A DNA stretch of 64,000 nt. Origin: a bacterium. Lineage in GTDB: Bacteria; Bacillota; Clostridia; Oscillospirales; Oscillospiraceae. The translations under genes were made by a program, and so were the position numbers. The first letter of the stretch is position 1. Each line of letters begins with the position of its first letter. Below the pieces are notes generated by a model. That model was not told where the DNA came from. It saw only the letters and a program-made list of their open reading frames with translations, and made no database searches. The stretch spans positions 1 through 64,000 of the forward strand of contig JAQXJT010000013.1 of assembly GCA_029009095.1 (NCBI GenBank), read 5' to 3'. Positions 43,518-52,009 of this stretch are shown here, one piece after another.

Positions 43518-44027
43518 ATGGTACATCTCTACTGCGGCGACGGGAAAGGAAAAACCACCGCCGCCATGGGGTTGAGCATGCGCATGGCCGGGGCGGGGCA
43601 GCGGGTGCTGATCGCCCAGTTCTTCAAAGACGGCAGCTCTTCGGAGATGTCTGCCCTCAAAATGCTGCCCACCGTGGCGCTGCGGCACTGCCGGACGGTG
43701 CCCGGACGCTATGCCCGGCTCACCCCGGAGCAGCGCCAGCAGGCCCGGAGGGACTACACCGGCTTTCTCCGCTCCGTCCTCGCCGAGGCGGTGGAGTACG
43801 ATCTGCTGGTGCTGGACGAGGTGGTCTCCGCCTGCAACCGGGGGATCGTCCCCGAGGAGGAGCTGGTGGAGTTTTTGCGGAGGGAGCGGGAGCAGCGGGA
43901 GATCGTTCTCACGGGCCGCGACCCCTCGGCGGCGCTGCAGGAGCAGGCCGACTACATCACCGAGATGAAAAAGCTTCGCCACCCCTTTGATGAGGGCGTT
44001 GCCGCCCGCTACGGCGTCGAATACTGA
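43518..44027 (+). CDS. cobA: cob(I)yrinic acid a,c-diamide adenosyltransferase
   Basis: ATP:corrinoid adenosyltransferase of the CobA/BtuR type, which adds the upper 5'-deoxyadenosyl ligand. 169 aa with the family P-loop YCGDGKGKTTAAMG, LIAQFFKDG, LLVLDEV and VLTGRDP. Last gene of the riboswitch 1 operon, followed by two terminators. Confidence 0.94.
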   Translation: MVHLYCGDGKGKTTAAMGLSMRMAGAGQRVLIAQFFKDGSSSEMSALKMLPTVALRHCRTVPGRYARLTPEQRQQARRDYTGFLRSVLAEAVEYDLLVLDEVVSACNRGIVPEEELVEFLRREREQREIVLTGRDPSAALQEQADYITEMKKLRHPFDEGVAARYGVEY

Positions 44028-44035
44028 AAATGAAT

Positions 44036-44067
44036 GAGAGGCAGACACGCTCCCGTGTCTGCCTCTC
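44036..44067 (+). terminator. terminator of the cbi operon
   Basis: GAGAGGCAGACACG (44036-44049) pairs with CGTGTCTGCCTCTC (44054-44067). Confidence 0.75.
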
Positions 44068-44085
44068 TGTTCAGAAAATCCGGTC

Positions 44086-44120
44086 AAAAACACCGGCTTC
44101 ACGGAGAAGCCGGTGTTTTT
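44086..44120. terminator. bidirectional terminator between convergent operons
   Basis: AAAAACACCGGCTTC (44086-44100) and GAAGCCGGTGTTTTT (44106-44120) form a perfect stem with A/T tracts on both sides, serving the rightward cbi operon and the leftward importer operon. Confidence 0.9.
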
Positions 44121-44142
44121 ACATCCGCATGCCCGCTCGCTT

Positions 44143-45225
44143 TTACCTCTTTCCGGGTCCCATGTCCCGCAACAGCCGGTTCGCCTCGTTCAGGGGGGCA
44201 AAGTCCTCTACACAGCAGCGAAGCTCCGCACAGACGGAGAGCACCGCCCGGGCCTCCTCCAGCCCTTCCTCCAGCGGGTGGTAGGCGGGGACGGAGATGA
44301 GCCGGGAGGCCAGCGCCCGGGCCACCGGGTAGTCCAGATCGTTCTCCGGCAGGATGCCCGCGGCAAAGGGGATGCCACGGCGCTGCAGCTCCCGGTAGAC
44401 GGGGATGCCCTTCCCGCCGCCGCCGATGACGAACACCTGGGGTTCGCCCCGGCAGGGCTCCAGTTCCACGGTACCGTAGGCGGATTCGTAGCTCCCGTCG
44501 GTGATGCCGTAGAGCTGGCGGATGTAGTCGTCCCGGAACACCTCCTCCGGGGTGCCGGAGAGGGCAATGCTGTCGCCCTTCACGCAGACCACCCTGTCGG
44601 AGATCCGCTGGGCCAGATCCAGCTCGTGGAGGGAGAGGATCACGGCGAGATTTTCCTGCCGCACCATCTCCTTCAGCAGGGTCAGCAGCTCCAGCTTGTG
44701 ACGGATATCCAGAAAGGAGGTGGGCTCGTCCAGCACGATGATGTCGGGTTCCTGGCAAATGGCCCTGGCCAGCAGCACCCGCTGGCGCTGCCCGTCGCTG
44801 ATCTCCAGAAAGTCCCGGTCCCGCAGCTCCAGCGCGTGTACCCGCTCCATGGCGCTGCGCACCACGGCCTTGTCCTGGTCGCTGAGGATGCCCAGACGGC
44901 CGGTATAGGGATAGCGCCCTGTGGATACCACATCCTCGCAGGTCATCAGCTCGGGGCGGATGCGGTCGGTCATGAGCACGGACAGGTGGGTGGAGAGCTC
45001 CCGCTCACTGAGGGTGTCCATGTTTTTTCCGTCCAGCACCACTGTGCCCGCCACCAGCTTCAGCTGGCGGATCAGGCTTTTGAGAATGGTGGACTTGCCC
45101 GCGCCGTTGGGGCCGATGAGGGTGAGGATCTCGCCCCGGCGCACGGAGAGAGAAATATCCCGGATAAGGGCCTCTCCACGGTAGCCCACGCTGATTTTTT
45201 CGGTTCGCAGATAGCTCTGTTCCAT
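44143..45225 (-). CDS. btuD: FecE/BtuD-type ABC ATPase with C-terminal Rossmann-like extension
   Basis: ATPase of a siderophore/cobalamin-class importer. 360 aa, longer than the usual 250-270. The ABC domain (1 to about 255) has GPNGAGKST, signature SDGQRQR and Walker B IIVLDEP. The extra about 95 residues start QVFVIGGGGKGIPVYRELQR, a nucleotide-binding-like Gly-rich turn, and end in NEANRLLRDMG. Last gene of the riboswitch 2 operon, 12 bp after the permease. B12 or another corrinoid as cargo is inferred from the riboswitch; cobalt chelate uptake is an alternative. Confidence 0.88.
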   Translation of the reverse strand: MEQSYLRTEKISVGYRGEALIRDISLSVRRGEILTLIGPNGAGKSTILKSLIRQLKLVAGTVVLDGKNMDTLSERELSTHLSVLMTDRIRPELMTCEDVVSTGRYPYTGRLGILSDQDKAVVRSAMERVHALELRDRDFLEISDGQRQRVLLARAICQEPDIIVLDEPTSFLDIRHKLELLTLLKEMVRQENLAVILSLHELDLAQRISDRVVCVKGDSIALSGTPEEVFRDDYIRQLYGITDGSYESAYGTVELEPCRGEPQVFVIGGGGKGIPVYRELQRRGIPFAAGILPENDLDYPVARALASRLISVPAYHPLEEGLEEARAVLSVCAELRCCVEDFAPLNEANRLLRDMGPGKR

Positions 45226-45237
45226 GAGAAGCCCTCC

Positions 45238-46233
45238 TTACTCGCCGCGCCGCCGCCGCAGCATGATGGAGATCACGATGGGCGCGCCGAAAACGGCGGT
45301 CACAGAGCTGATGCTCAGCTCAGTGGGCGCAAAGCAGGTACGCGCCAGCAGGTCACAGCCCAGACAGAACACCGCGCCTCCCAAAAAACAGGCGGGGATG
45401 ATGACGATGGGCTTGGCGGTGGAGAAGAGGCCCTTCATCAGATGCGGCACCGCCACGCCCACAAAGGAGATGGGCCCAGCAAAGGCCGTGACGCAGCCGG
45501 AGAGGATGCTGGAGAGCAGGATCAGCAGAAAACGGAACACCTTGATGTTCACGCCCATGTTCTGGGCGTAGACCTCACCCATCTGATAGGCGCTGATGGG
45601 CTTGGAGAGAAAGAAGGTGAAGAGCAGCACCGGCAGAACCACCAGCGTCATCACCCACACCTGCTCCCAGTAGAGGCCGGAAAAGCTGCCCAGAGACCAG
45701 TTGTGCAGGTTGACGATATTGGCGTCGCTGGCAAAGGTCACCACAAAGTCCGTGATGGCCGAGCAGATATAGCCGATCATCACGCCGCTGACCACCAGAC
45801 CCGAGGTGCGCTGTACCTGCCGGGAGAGCAGCATCACCACGCCCATGGACAGCAGGGAACCCACAAAGGCGGCCAGGATCATGCCGCCGGAGGAGATGTG
45901 CAGCCCGCGGCTCAGGGAGAACACCATGAGCACCGAGACCACCACCTTGGCGCCCGAGGAGATGCCCAGCGTGAATGGGCCGGCGATGGGGTTGCCGAAG
46001 AAGGTCTGGAGCAGAAAGCCGGACACGGAGAGGGCGCCGCCCATCAGCAGGGCGGAGATCATTCTGGGGTAGCGGATCTTCTGGATGATGGCCACGCCGC
46101 CGGGGCGAAAGAGCAGACTGTCGATCAGCTCCTGCGCGGTGAAGGACACGCTGCCGATGGCCACATTCAGCACCATGAAAAGTACCAGCAGCACGATGAG
46201 GAGGGAAAAGGCGGCTGTATATCGTTTGGACAT
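45238..46233 (-). CDS. btuC: FecCD/BtuC-type importer permease
   Basis: 331-aa permease with about ten membrane helices and the family hallmarks RYPRMISALLMGGALSVSG, GNPIAGPFTLGISSGA and GPISFVGVAVPH. It forms the channel for the binding protein encoded upstream and couples to the ATPase downstream (gaps of 12 bp each). Confidence 0.9.
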   Translation of the reverse strand: MSKRYTAAFSLLIVLLVLFMVLNVAIGSVSFTAQELIDSLLFRPGGVAIIQKIRYPRMISALLMGGALSVSGFLLQTFFGNPIAGPFTLGISSGAKVVVSVLMVFSLSRGLHISSGGMILAAFVGSLLSMGVVMLLSRQVQRTSGLVVSGVMIGYICSAITDFVVTFASDANIVNLHNWSLGSFSGLYWEQVWVMTLVVLPVLLFTFFLSKPISAYQMGEVYAQNMGVNIKVFRFLLILLSSILSGCVTAFAGPISFVGVAVPHLMKGLFSTAKPIVIIPACFLGGAVFCLGCDLLARTCFAPTELSISSVTAVFGAPIVISIMLRRRRGE

Positions 46234-46245
46234 GATCTGACCTCC

Positions 46246-47388
46246 TTACTGGAGAGGATAGAGGTAGCGGAGGGAGTCGGGGTTCTCCTCGGTGAGGATG
46301 CTGTGAATGTCCAGAATCAGCCCGCCCAGCCGCATGGTTTCCTGAAAGAGGTTCCGGGAGGTGCACCAGACGCGCCCTTCCTGCACGGCGGGGAAGTCGG
46401 AGAGCAGGACGCTCTCGCCGATCAGCTCGTCCAGCGAGGAGAGCTGGCCGTTGATGGTGCTGTTGTAGATGAGGATGTCCGCGCCGATGGCGCCGTCATA
46501 GAAGGCCTCCATCTGCATATTCAGGGTGGTCACGGCGCTGTCGTCGGCCCCAAGATCGGGGAAAATGTACCGGCCACCCGCCAGCTCGATGGTGCGGGCA
46601 ATGTAGTCCCCGGACTTGCGGACGGTCACGGAGCCGTTGGAGTTGATGCTGAAAAAGGCCACGGTCTTGCCGGTGTTCTCCTGGGAAAGAACCCCCTGCA
46701 GCTGATCGATCTCCTGCCGGTAGAGTTCTTCCGCCTCCGCGTCCCTGCCCAGCAGGGCGCCGTAGACCTTGACCCACTCCATGCGCCCCAGCGGGTGCCG
46801 CTCATAGCTGGAGCGCTCCACGAACACGGGAATGCCCAGCCGCTCCAGCTGCTCCTTCACCTCGGGGGTGTGGTAGATCATGGTGGACTCAATGGCCACC
46901 GAGCACTTCTCCTGACAGATGCGCTCATAGTCCGGGGCGCTGTACTTCCCGGCGTAGAGCATCTCGCCCCGCTCCATGGCCTCGGCAGCCTCGGTGATGT
47001 ACCAGTCCGACTGCTTCAGCCCGGAAAGACGGATGCAGTCCACCGCGTCCAGCGCACGGAAAAGATCCATGGCGGAGGTGGCCACCAGATAGATGTTGCT
47101 GAGCGGCTGCTGCAGCACGGTGATGTCCTTATCCAGCCCGGAGGGGACGCTGACGCCCTGGGGAACCACCAGGTAGCGCTCTCCGTCGGTGATGGAGATG
47201 AGTTTCCGCCCCTCCTCGTAATTGTCGATGGAGAACTCCGTGGCGTAGGAGAGAGGGAGAGTGGAGAGAGGCTCCATGCCGCTCCAGTCCGGGCCGGCCT
47301 CCGCGCCGCGGACGCCGGAAGCGGAGCCGCAGCCGCACAGCAGCGCGAGGGAAAGGGCGCAGAGCAGGGAGATCAGACGCTTCTTCAT
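46246..47388 (-). CDS. btuF: FecB/BtuF-type substrate-binding lipoprotein
   Basis: 380-aa extracytoplasmic binding protein: signal peptide with lipobox LLCGC near residue 19, class III fold with VAIESTMIYHTPEVKEQLERLGIPVF and the long connecting helix (GRDAEAEELYRQEIDQLQ). The start overlaps the stop of the preceding lipoprotein gene (ATGA). Ligand presumed corrinoid, from riboswitch control and synteny. Confidence 0.87.
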   Translation of the reverse strand: MKKRLISLLCALSLALLCGCGSASGVRGAEAGPDWSGMEPLSTLPLSYATEFSIDNYEEGRKLISITDGERYLVVPQGVSVPSGLDKDITVLQQPLSNIYLVATSAMDLFRALDAVDCIRLSGLKQSDWYITEAAEAMERGEMLYAGKYSAPDYERICQEKCSVAIESTMIYHTPEVKEQLERLGIPVFVERSSYERHPLGRMEWVKVYGALLGRDAEAEELYRQEIDQLQGVLSQENTGKTVAFFSINSNGSVTVRKSGDYIARTIELAGGRYIFPDLGADDSAVTTLNMQMEAFYDGAIGADILIYNSTINGQLSSLDELIGESVLLSDFPAVQEGRVWCTSRNLFQETMRLGGLILDIHSILTEENPDSLRYLYPLQ

Positions 47389-47798
47389 CGTTCTGCCGCC
47401 TCCAGCGTGGCGCTGTCCAGGAGCAGCGTGTACTCCACCTCGTGGGGGGCGCTCATGGCCACGGTGTCTCCGATCAGAGCCAGCTCCTGATCCAGTGCCG
47501 ACACGGGGATGCGGAAGGTAGAGCCGGGGTCAGTGGTCAGCACATCATAGCGCGTGCCGTCCAGCACCACATAGTCGTAGTTGCCGCTGACGAACACCAG
47601 CGTGGCGGTCATCCTGCCGCCCTCCACCGTGAGCGCCGTGGGATTGATCAGCCCCGATTTACCGCTGCCGCCCCGGAGCGTGGCCTGGACGGTGTACTCT
47701 CCATCCGCAGGGATGGCGGGGGCCTTTTCGCCGCAGGCGCTGAAAAGCGGCAGGGCGAGGAGCAGCGCCAACGTCAGAATGCGAAGAATACGTCTCAT
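47385..47798 (-). CDS. small lipoprotein of a family linked to the corrinoid loci (copy 1)
   Basis: 137 aa. Signal peptide with lipobox-like FSAC (C22), then one compact beta-rich domain of about 105 residues: DGEYTVQATLRGGSGK, LTVEGGRMTATLVFVSGNYD, YDVL, FRIPVSALD, IGDTVAMSAPHEVEYTLLL. The pattern is clearly shared with the protein at 57125-57658 and more distantly with 49563-50078, and recalls NEAT-type haem-binding domains in strand order (by eye only). Sitting between cbiK and btuF under the riboswitch, it may bind a tetrapyrrole or metal on the cell surface. No established function. Confidence 0.8.
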   Translation of the reverse strand: MRRILRILTLALLLALPLFSACGEKAPAIPADGEYTVQATLRGGSGKSGLINPTALTVEGGRMTATLVFVSGNYDYVVLDGTRYDVLTTDPGSTFRIPVSALDQELALIGDTVAMSAPHEVEYTLLLDSATLEAAER

Positions 47799-47830
47799 AC
47801 GATCACCTCAAAAAAAGCAAATAACCCTCG

Positions 47831-47863
47831 GGAAGCCCCTTCCCCCCAAAAGGGGAAGAGGCT
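47831..47863 (-). other. hairpin between cbiK and the small lipoprotein gene
   Basis: CTTCCCC (47839-47845) pairs with GGGGAAG (47852-47858), with further AGCC/GGCT pairing outside. No T tract follows on the minus strand, so a processing site or transcript stabiliser is as likely as a terminator. Confidence 0.35.
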
Positions 47864-47911
47864 CCTTACGGTGTGGCAGATAAACGATAGGATCCGGCTT
47901 ACGCCGTTTCT

Positions 47912-49120
47912 TTATTCGGCCATGGCCTCGCGGGTGTGCTGCACATAGAGTTCCTGGATGGCGGGGATGCTGCCCATGCCCGTGATCTGGCACTCGACGT
48001 TCTCGAAAGCGCCGGAGGCAAGGAACAGGGACTTCCAGGAGTCCTCTTCATCGCCGGCCATGTCGTTGTTGGCGTGGTCGCCGGCCACCACCATCAGCGG
48101 GCGGAGGATGACTTTCTTGTAACCGGCGTCCTTCACGGCGGCGATCACGGCTTCCACTTCGGTCTCCTCAGGCTCGCCCTCCACGGTGCCGATGAAGACA
48201 TTCTCGTAGCCCAGTTCGGACATCTGCGTGATCATCTGGCTGTAGGTGACCTTGGCGGTGTGGGAGGTGCCGTGGCCCATGAGCACAAAAGCAGTGCCGT
48301 CCGCGGCGGCCTCGTCGCAGCTCTTGTACCCGGCGTCGGCCAGAGTGGCGGCCACCAGCGCTTCGGCGGCGGCGGCCTTGTCGGCGTTGATGACGGTGGC
48401 GTCGTTACCCACGGGGCCCAGCATCGGCTCGGCCACGGTGATGGTTTCGAACTTGTCGCTGTACGCGTCCAGAGCTTCCATCATCTCGTCGTACTCGGCG
48501 CCGTGCATCAGGTGGGTGGGCTGCACCAGCAGCTGCTTGACGCCGTTCTTCACGGCGCGCTCGAGAGCCTGATCCATGTTGTCGATGGCGACGCCCTCCC
48601 GGGCCTGAATGTGGTTGATGATGATCTGGGCGGTGAAGGCGCGGCGGACGCTCCAGTCGGGGAAGGCGGCGGCCAGGGCCTTTTCGATGCCGCCGATATC
48701 CTCGGTGCGGCTGTCGTTGAAGCTGGTGCCGAAGCTCACCACGAGGATCTCCTTCTCGCCGATGCCGTCGGCGTTGAGGGGATCATCCAGAGAGCCGTCG
48801 CCGGTATCACGGCCAAAGTAGTCGGGGTCGGCGTTCTCGCCTTCCACCAGTTCCTTCTGCGCGTCGGTAAGGGCGTCCCAGGCGGCCTTGGCGGCGGCGC
48901 ACTGCTCATCGGTCTTGTCGGTGCGCTGCTGGACATAGATGGCGTCGATCAACGCGGCCACCTTGTCTGCGGCGGCCTGGTCGGCGTCGACCTCCGGTTC
49001 CGCGGGCGCCACGGTAGGCTCCGTCACAGGGGCGGAGGTTTCATTGGACTTGCTGCCGCACCCGGAGAACAGGCCAAGGAGCAGGCAGAGGGCACAGAGC
49101 AGTGCCATGGATTTTTTCAT
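47912..49120 (-). CDS. cbiK: extracytoplasmic sirohydrochlorin cobaltochelatase (CbiK lipoprotein)
   Basis: 402 aa. A lipoprotein signal peptide ends at FSGC (C21), followed by an acidic linker and a helical spacer (about 45-115). The CbiK chelatase domain (about 122-402) has VVSFGTSF, QPTHLMHGAEYDEM, FVLMGHGTSH and RPLMVVAGDHANNDMAG, which include the metal-site histidines. CbiK inserts Co2+ into (sirohydro)precorrin-2 and is normally cytoplasmic; here export and lipid anchoring are predicted. First gene after cobalamin riboswitch 2. Either the substrate is processed outside the membrane or the protein serves as a surface cobalt or tetrapyrrole binder. No other cobaltochelatase is in the window. 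Confidence 0.9.
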   Translation of the reverse strand: MKKSMALLCALCLLLGLFSGCGSKSNETSAPVTEPTVAPAEPEVDADQAAADKVAALIDAIYVQQRTDKTDEQCAAAKAAWDALTDAQKELVEGENADPDYFGRDTGDGSLDDPLNADGIGEKEILVVSFGTSFNDSRTEDIGGIEKALAAAFPDWSVRRAFTAQIIINHIQAREGVAIDNMDQALERAVKNGVKQLLVQPTHLMHGAEYDEMMEALDAYSDKFETITVAEPMLGPVGNDATVINADKAAAAEALVAATLADAGYKSCDEAAADGTAFVLMGHGTSHTAKVTYSQMITQMSELGYENVFIGTVEGEPEETEVEAVIAAVKDAGYKKVILRPLMVVAGDHANNDMAGDEEDSWKSLFLASGAFENVECQITGMGSIPAIQELYVQHTREAMAE

Positions 49121-49138
49121 CTCATTTTCCTCCTATGT

Positions 49139-49176
49139 AAAAAATCCCTTCGGTCGGACAGCCAACCGAAAGGATT
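49139..49176 (-). terminator. riboswitch 2 expression-platform terminator
   Basis: AATCCCTTCGGTCGG (49143-49157) pairs with CCAACCGAAAGGATT (49162-49176). On the minus strand six U follow (49139-49144), just ahead of the cbiK ribosome site. Confidence 0.88.
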
Positions 49177-49272
49177 GCAGCACAAAGGAGTTCTCCAGCG
49201 GCAGTGCGCCACAGTCCCTGCCCCGAAGAATTGTGCGGAACAAACCAATTACTCGTGGTCATCCGGCCAAAA

Positions 49273-49433
49273 CACCAAGCAGGTCTCCTGACTTGCAGCG
49301 CTTCCCCCAACCGTCTTCCCGTTTCCAGTGACCGAGGCGCGACCCTCCGGGCCGGGGGCATCTCTGCTTACAGTGACGAGTTCGTACAGGATTTTCACCT
49401 GTTTCCCTTTTCAGCGAAAACCGCCACTTGGTG
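49273..49433 (-). ncRNA. cobalamin riboswitch 2 (cbiK-importer operon)
   Basis: On the minus strand CACCAAG/CTTGGTG arms (49427-49433, 49273-49279) close an element with AAGGGAAACAGGTGAAAATC, GTCACTGTAAGC, CGGTCACTGGAAACGGGAAG and AAGTCAGGAGACCTGC, the conserved cobalamin aptamer boxes. Confidence 0.94.
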
Positions 49434-49441
49434 ATGAAATT

Positions 49442-49469
49442 ATTCTATCAGAATTGCGAAAAAAGTCAA
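49442..49469 (-). promoter_or_regulatory. promoter of the riboswitch 2 operon
   Basis: TTGACT (49464-49469) and TAGAAT (49442-49447), 16-base spacer, minus strand. Confidence 0.7.
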
Positions 49470-49562
49470 TGGTTTTTTCGGTGTTTTGTGCACTTGTCAA
49501 AAAGCCGCCGGTGTGTTACAAATATACCATATAATACATAGTGAAAGTGAGGTACCTTTCCC

Positions 49563-50078
49563 ATGAAAAAATGGATGGTATTATTGACCGTTGCTGCGCT
49601 GATTTTTGCCTGTGGCTGCGCCGGCAGCACCAAGGCAGAACCCACTCCGGAGCCCACTCCGGAACCGGATACCCCTGTGGCGGAGAGTGGAGAGCGGGTG
49701 GACTGCCCCCTGGAGGACGGCACCTATACGGCGGAATTCAAGACCGACAGCAGTATGTTCCATGTGAACGAGGCTCTGGACGGCAAAGGCGTGCTGACTG
49801 TGGAGAACGGGCGCATGACCATCCATGTGACCCTGGCCTCCACCTCCATTCTGAACCTCTACCCGGGCAAGGCGGAGGACGCGGCCAAGGAGGGAGCAGA
49901 GCTGCTGGAACCCAGCGAGGACACGGTGGACTACCACGACGGCACCACCGATGTGGCCCATGGCTTTGATGTGCCCGTCCCGGCGCTGGACACGGACTTT
50001 GATCTGGCTATCATCGGCAAGAAGGGCGTCTGGTACGACCATGTGGTGAGCGTCACCAACCCCGAGCCCGTGGAGTGA
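49563..50078 (+). CDS. small lipoprotein of a family linked to the corrinoid loci (copy 2)
   Basis: 171 aa: signal peptide with Cys lipobox (C17 or C19), a Pro/Thr/Glu repeat linker (EPTPEPTPEP) and a beta-rich domain starting DGTYTAEFKTDSSMFHVNEA, continuing LTVENGRMTIHVTLASTSIL, FDVPVPALDTDFDLAIIG and WYDHVVSV. The scaffold (DGxY..., LTVxxGRM, VPxxALD, late YDH) parallels copies 1 and 3, with an insertion after the second strand. It is divergent from riboswitch 2 and followed by a HAD phosphatase. Tetrapyrrole or metal binding is a guess from context. Confidence 0.75.
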   Translation: MKKWMVLLTVAALIFACGCAGSTKAEPTPEPTPEPDTPVAESGERVDCPLEDGTYTAEFKTDSSMFHVNEALDGKGVLTVENGRMTIHVTLASTSILNLYPGKAEDAAKEGAELLEPSEDTVDYHDGTTDVAHGFDVPVPALDTDFDLAIIGKKGVWYDHVVSVTNPEPVE

Positions 50079-50097
50079 GAAGGGCTGGGGGGAGCCC

Positions 50098-50700
50098 ATG
50101 AGCGATTACATTTTCCTCTTTGATCTGGACTCCACACTGACCCGCTGTGAGATCCTGCCCACTGTGGCCGCCGCCATCGGACGGCAGGAGGAGATGCAGC
50201 GCATGACCGAGGAGGCCATGCGCGGGGACAGACCCTTCCGCGAGAGCTTCACCGAGCGGGTGGGGCTGCTCTCCTCCCTCCCGGTAGAGGAGGTCAGCGA
50301 GGTGGTGGCACACACCCCTCTGAACGAGGAGATGGCCGCCTTTCTCCGGGAAAACCCGGAGCGCTGCTATGTGGTGACAGGGAACATCGACTGCTGGATC
50401 GAAAAGCTGCTGCACGGGCTGACGCCGGAGGGGCATCTGATCTGCTCCCACGCCGCCGTGGAGGACGGACACATCCGGGAGCTTGTGACCATCGTGGACA
50501 AAGCCGAGGCGGCGGCGCGGTTCGACGGCCCGCTGGTGGTCATTGGCGACGGAGACAACGACGTGGCCATGGCCGAAAAGGCGGAGATCGTGGTGGGCTA
50601 CGGAGGCGTGCGCGAGGTGGCTCCGGCCCTGCGGCGCATAGCGGATCGCTGCTTTACGGACGAGACGAGCTGCGTGGCCTATCTGAAGACCCTGCTGTAA
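50098..50700 (+). CDS. HAD-superfamily phosphatase, phosphoserine phosphatase-like
   Basis: 200 aa, cytoplasmic. HAD motif I DLDSTLT (D9, D11), motif II VVTGN, and motif III/IV VIGDGDNDVAMAE. The short helical cap resembles SerB-type enzymes. Between two corrinoid operons it could be an alternative alpha-ribazole phosphate or aminopropanol-phosphate pathway phosphatase, but phosphoserine hydrolysis is equally possible. Probably co-transcribed with the lipoprotein gene 19 bp upstream. Confidence 0.8.
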   Translation: MSDYIFLFDLDSTLTRCEILPTVAAAIGRQEEMQRMTEEAMRGDRPFRESFTERVGLLSSLPVEEVSEVVAHTPLNEEMAAFLRENPERCYVVTGNIDCWIEKLLHGLTPEGHLICSHAAVEDGHIRELVTIVDKAEAAARFDGPLVVIGDGDNDVAMAEKAEIVVGYGGVREVAPALRRIADRCFTDETSCVAYLKTLL

Positions 50701-50734
50701 GCGCGCCGAAGAAGTCCTGCGGCGTAAATCAAGA

Positions 50735-50770
50735 AAAAGACGCATCCCTTCTGTAAGGGGTGCGTCTTTT
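50735..50770. terminator. bidirectional terminator between the HAD gene and hemA
   Basis: AAAAGACGCATCCCTT (50735-50750) pairs with AAGGGGTGCGTCTTTT (50755-50770), with A and T tracts at both ends. Confidence 0.9.
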
Positions 50771-50773
50771 CGT

Positions 50774-52009
50774 TCATTGGGTTTTCAGAGCAAAGAGGGA
50801 GTCCACCACCTGGGTGTATTCCTTCTGCCGCTCTTCGGTATCCAGACTTTTCAGTACCAGAATGGGGTCGCGGATGAGCTTTTTCAGGGAGGCCCGTAGG
50901 ATCTGCTGCAAGAGCTTCTCCTCCCGGGCGGTCAGATCCAGCTTCCGGTCCAGATAGCTGTAGCTCTCCGCGCAGATCTCGTCGCAGCGCTGTTGGAGGG
51001 CGTCGATGGTGGCGTCCACCCGGCTTTCAAAGAACCAGCGGGAGGTCTCCGCCACCGCCTCGTTGAGCCTGCCGCTGCACTCTGCCACCAACCGCTCCCG
51101 CTCGTGCTGGTTCTCCCGGGAGATGGCCTCCAGCGTGTCCAGATTGATGAGCTGCACGCCGTCCACCTCGCCGAGCTTCGGGTCGATGTCCCGGGGAGCC
51201 GCCAGATCGAGGAAGGTCAGCGGCCCGGCCACCTGGCAGCGCTCCGCCTCAATGGCGAAGTGGGGGGAGGAGGTGGCGGAAATGACGATGTCCGACTGGG
51301 AGATATAGCGGTGCCGCTCCTCGTAGGGCACGGTCACGGTGCCGGGGAACTGGTCGGTGACGCTTTTGGCGTGGGCGGGGTTGCGGCTGCACACGGTCAC
51401 AGAGGCTACGGGATATTCCGTGACATACTGAAGCGCCAGTACCGCCGTGGCGCCGCTGCCCACCATCAGCACCCGTTTCCCCTCGAAGCCGCAGCGCTTC
51501 TGCACCTCCTTGATGCCGATGTAGCTGACAGAGAGGGGGATCTCGCTGAAGCGGTAACGGGTCTTCAGCTCCTTGGCGCAGCTCACCGCGTTCTCCACCA
51601 CCCGGTTGAGCTCCTTGCGGGTGCAGCCGAGAGTGCGGGAGAGGGCAAAGGCGTCCTTCAGCTGGCCGAGGATCTGATCCTCCCCCAGCACGGCGGACTC
51701 CAGCCCCGCAGCGATGCGGAAGAGGTAACCCAGCGCGTCGTCGCCCTGAAGCTCCATCAGGTAATCCTCCAGCGGTACGTCGGGGAAGAGCGCCAGATAG
51801 GCGCGCCGCAGCGCTTCCCGCTGTTCAGGGGCGTCGTAAAAATAGAAGACCTCGCTCCTGTGGCAGGTGGCCAGCACCAGACACTGCTCCACCCCCAGCG
51901 TTTCCGCCAGCTGCAAGAATTCGATCTTCTTACTGTCCGTAAAGGCGCTGTGATCGCGGATGCTCAGCGGGGCGTTTTTGTAGTTAATTCCCAGATAAGC
52001 AAATACCAT
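50774..52009 (-). CDS. hemA: glutamyl-tRNA reductase
   Basis: NADPH-dependent reduction of glutamyl-tRNA to glutamate-1-semialdehyde, the entry to tetrapyrroles. 411 aa: catalytic Cys in ATCHRSE (C49; canonical TCNRTE), the NADPH fold VLMVGSGATAV and the C-terminal dimerisation helices. The ATG at 52009 overlaps the 3' end of hemL by 26 bp and has GAGGAA upstream. Last gene of the riboswitch 3 operon. Confidence 0.94.
   Translation of the reverse strand: MVFAYLGINYKNAPLSIRDHSAFTDSKKIEFLQLAETLGVEQCLVLATCHRSEVFYFYDAPEQREALRRAYLALFPDVPLEDYLMELQGDDALGYLFRIAAGLESAVLGEDQILGQLKDAFALSRTLGCTRKELNRVVENAVSCAKELKTRYRFSEIPLSVSYIGIKEVQKRCGFEGKRVLMVGSGATAVLALQYVTEYPVASVTVCSRNPAHAKSVTDQFPGTVTVPYEERHRYISQSDIVISATSSPHFAIEAERCQVAGPLTFLDLAAPRDIDPKLGEVDGVQLINLDTLEAISRENQHERERLVAECSGRLNEAVAETSRWFFESRVDATIDALQQRCDEICAESYSYLDRKLDLTAREEKLLQQILRASLKKLIRDPILVLKSLDTEERQKEYTQVVDSLFALKTQ

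Noticed and set aside
42045..44102. 685-codon minus-strand frame opposite cbiP and cobA
   Set aside because: Same kind of antisense shadow; it also crosses the cbi operon terminators.
44113..47490. 1125-codon plus-strand frame opposite the importer operon
   Set aside because: Covers three recognisable genes on the other strand, has no ribosome site or domain, and is compositionally a codon-bias shadow.
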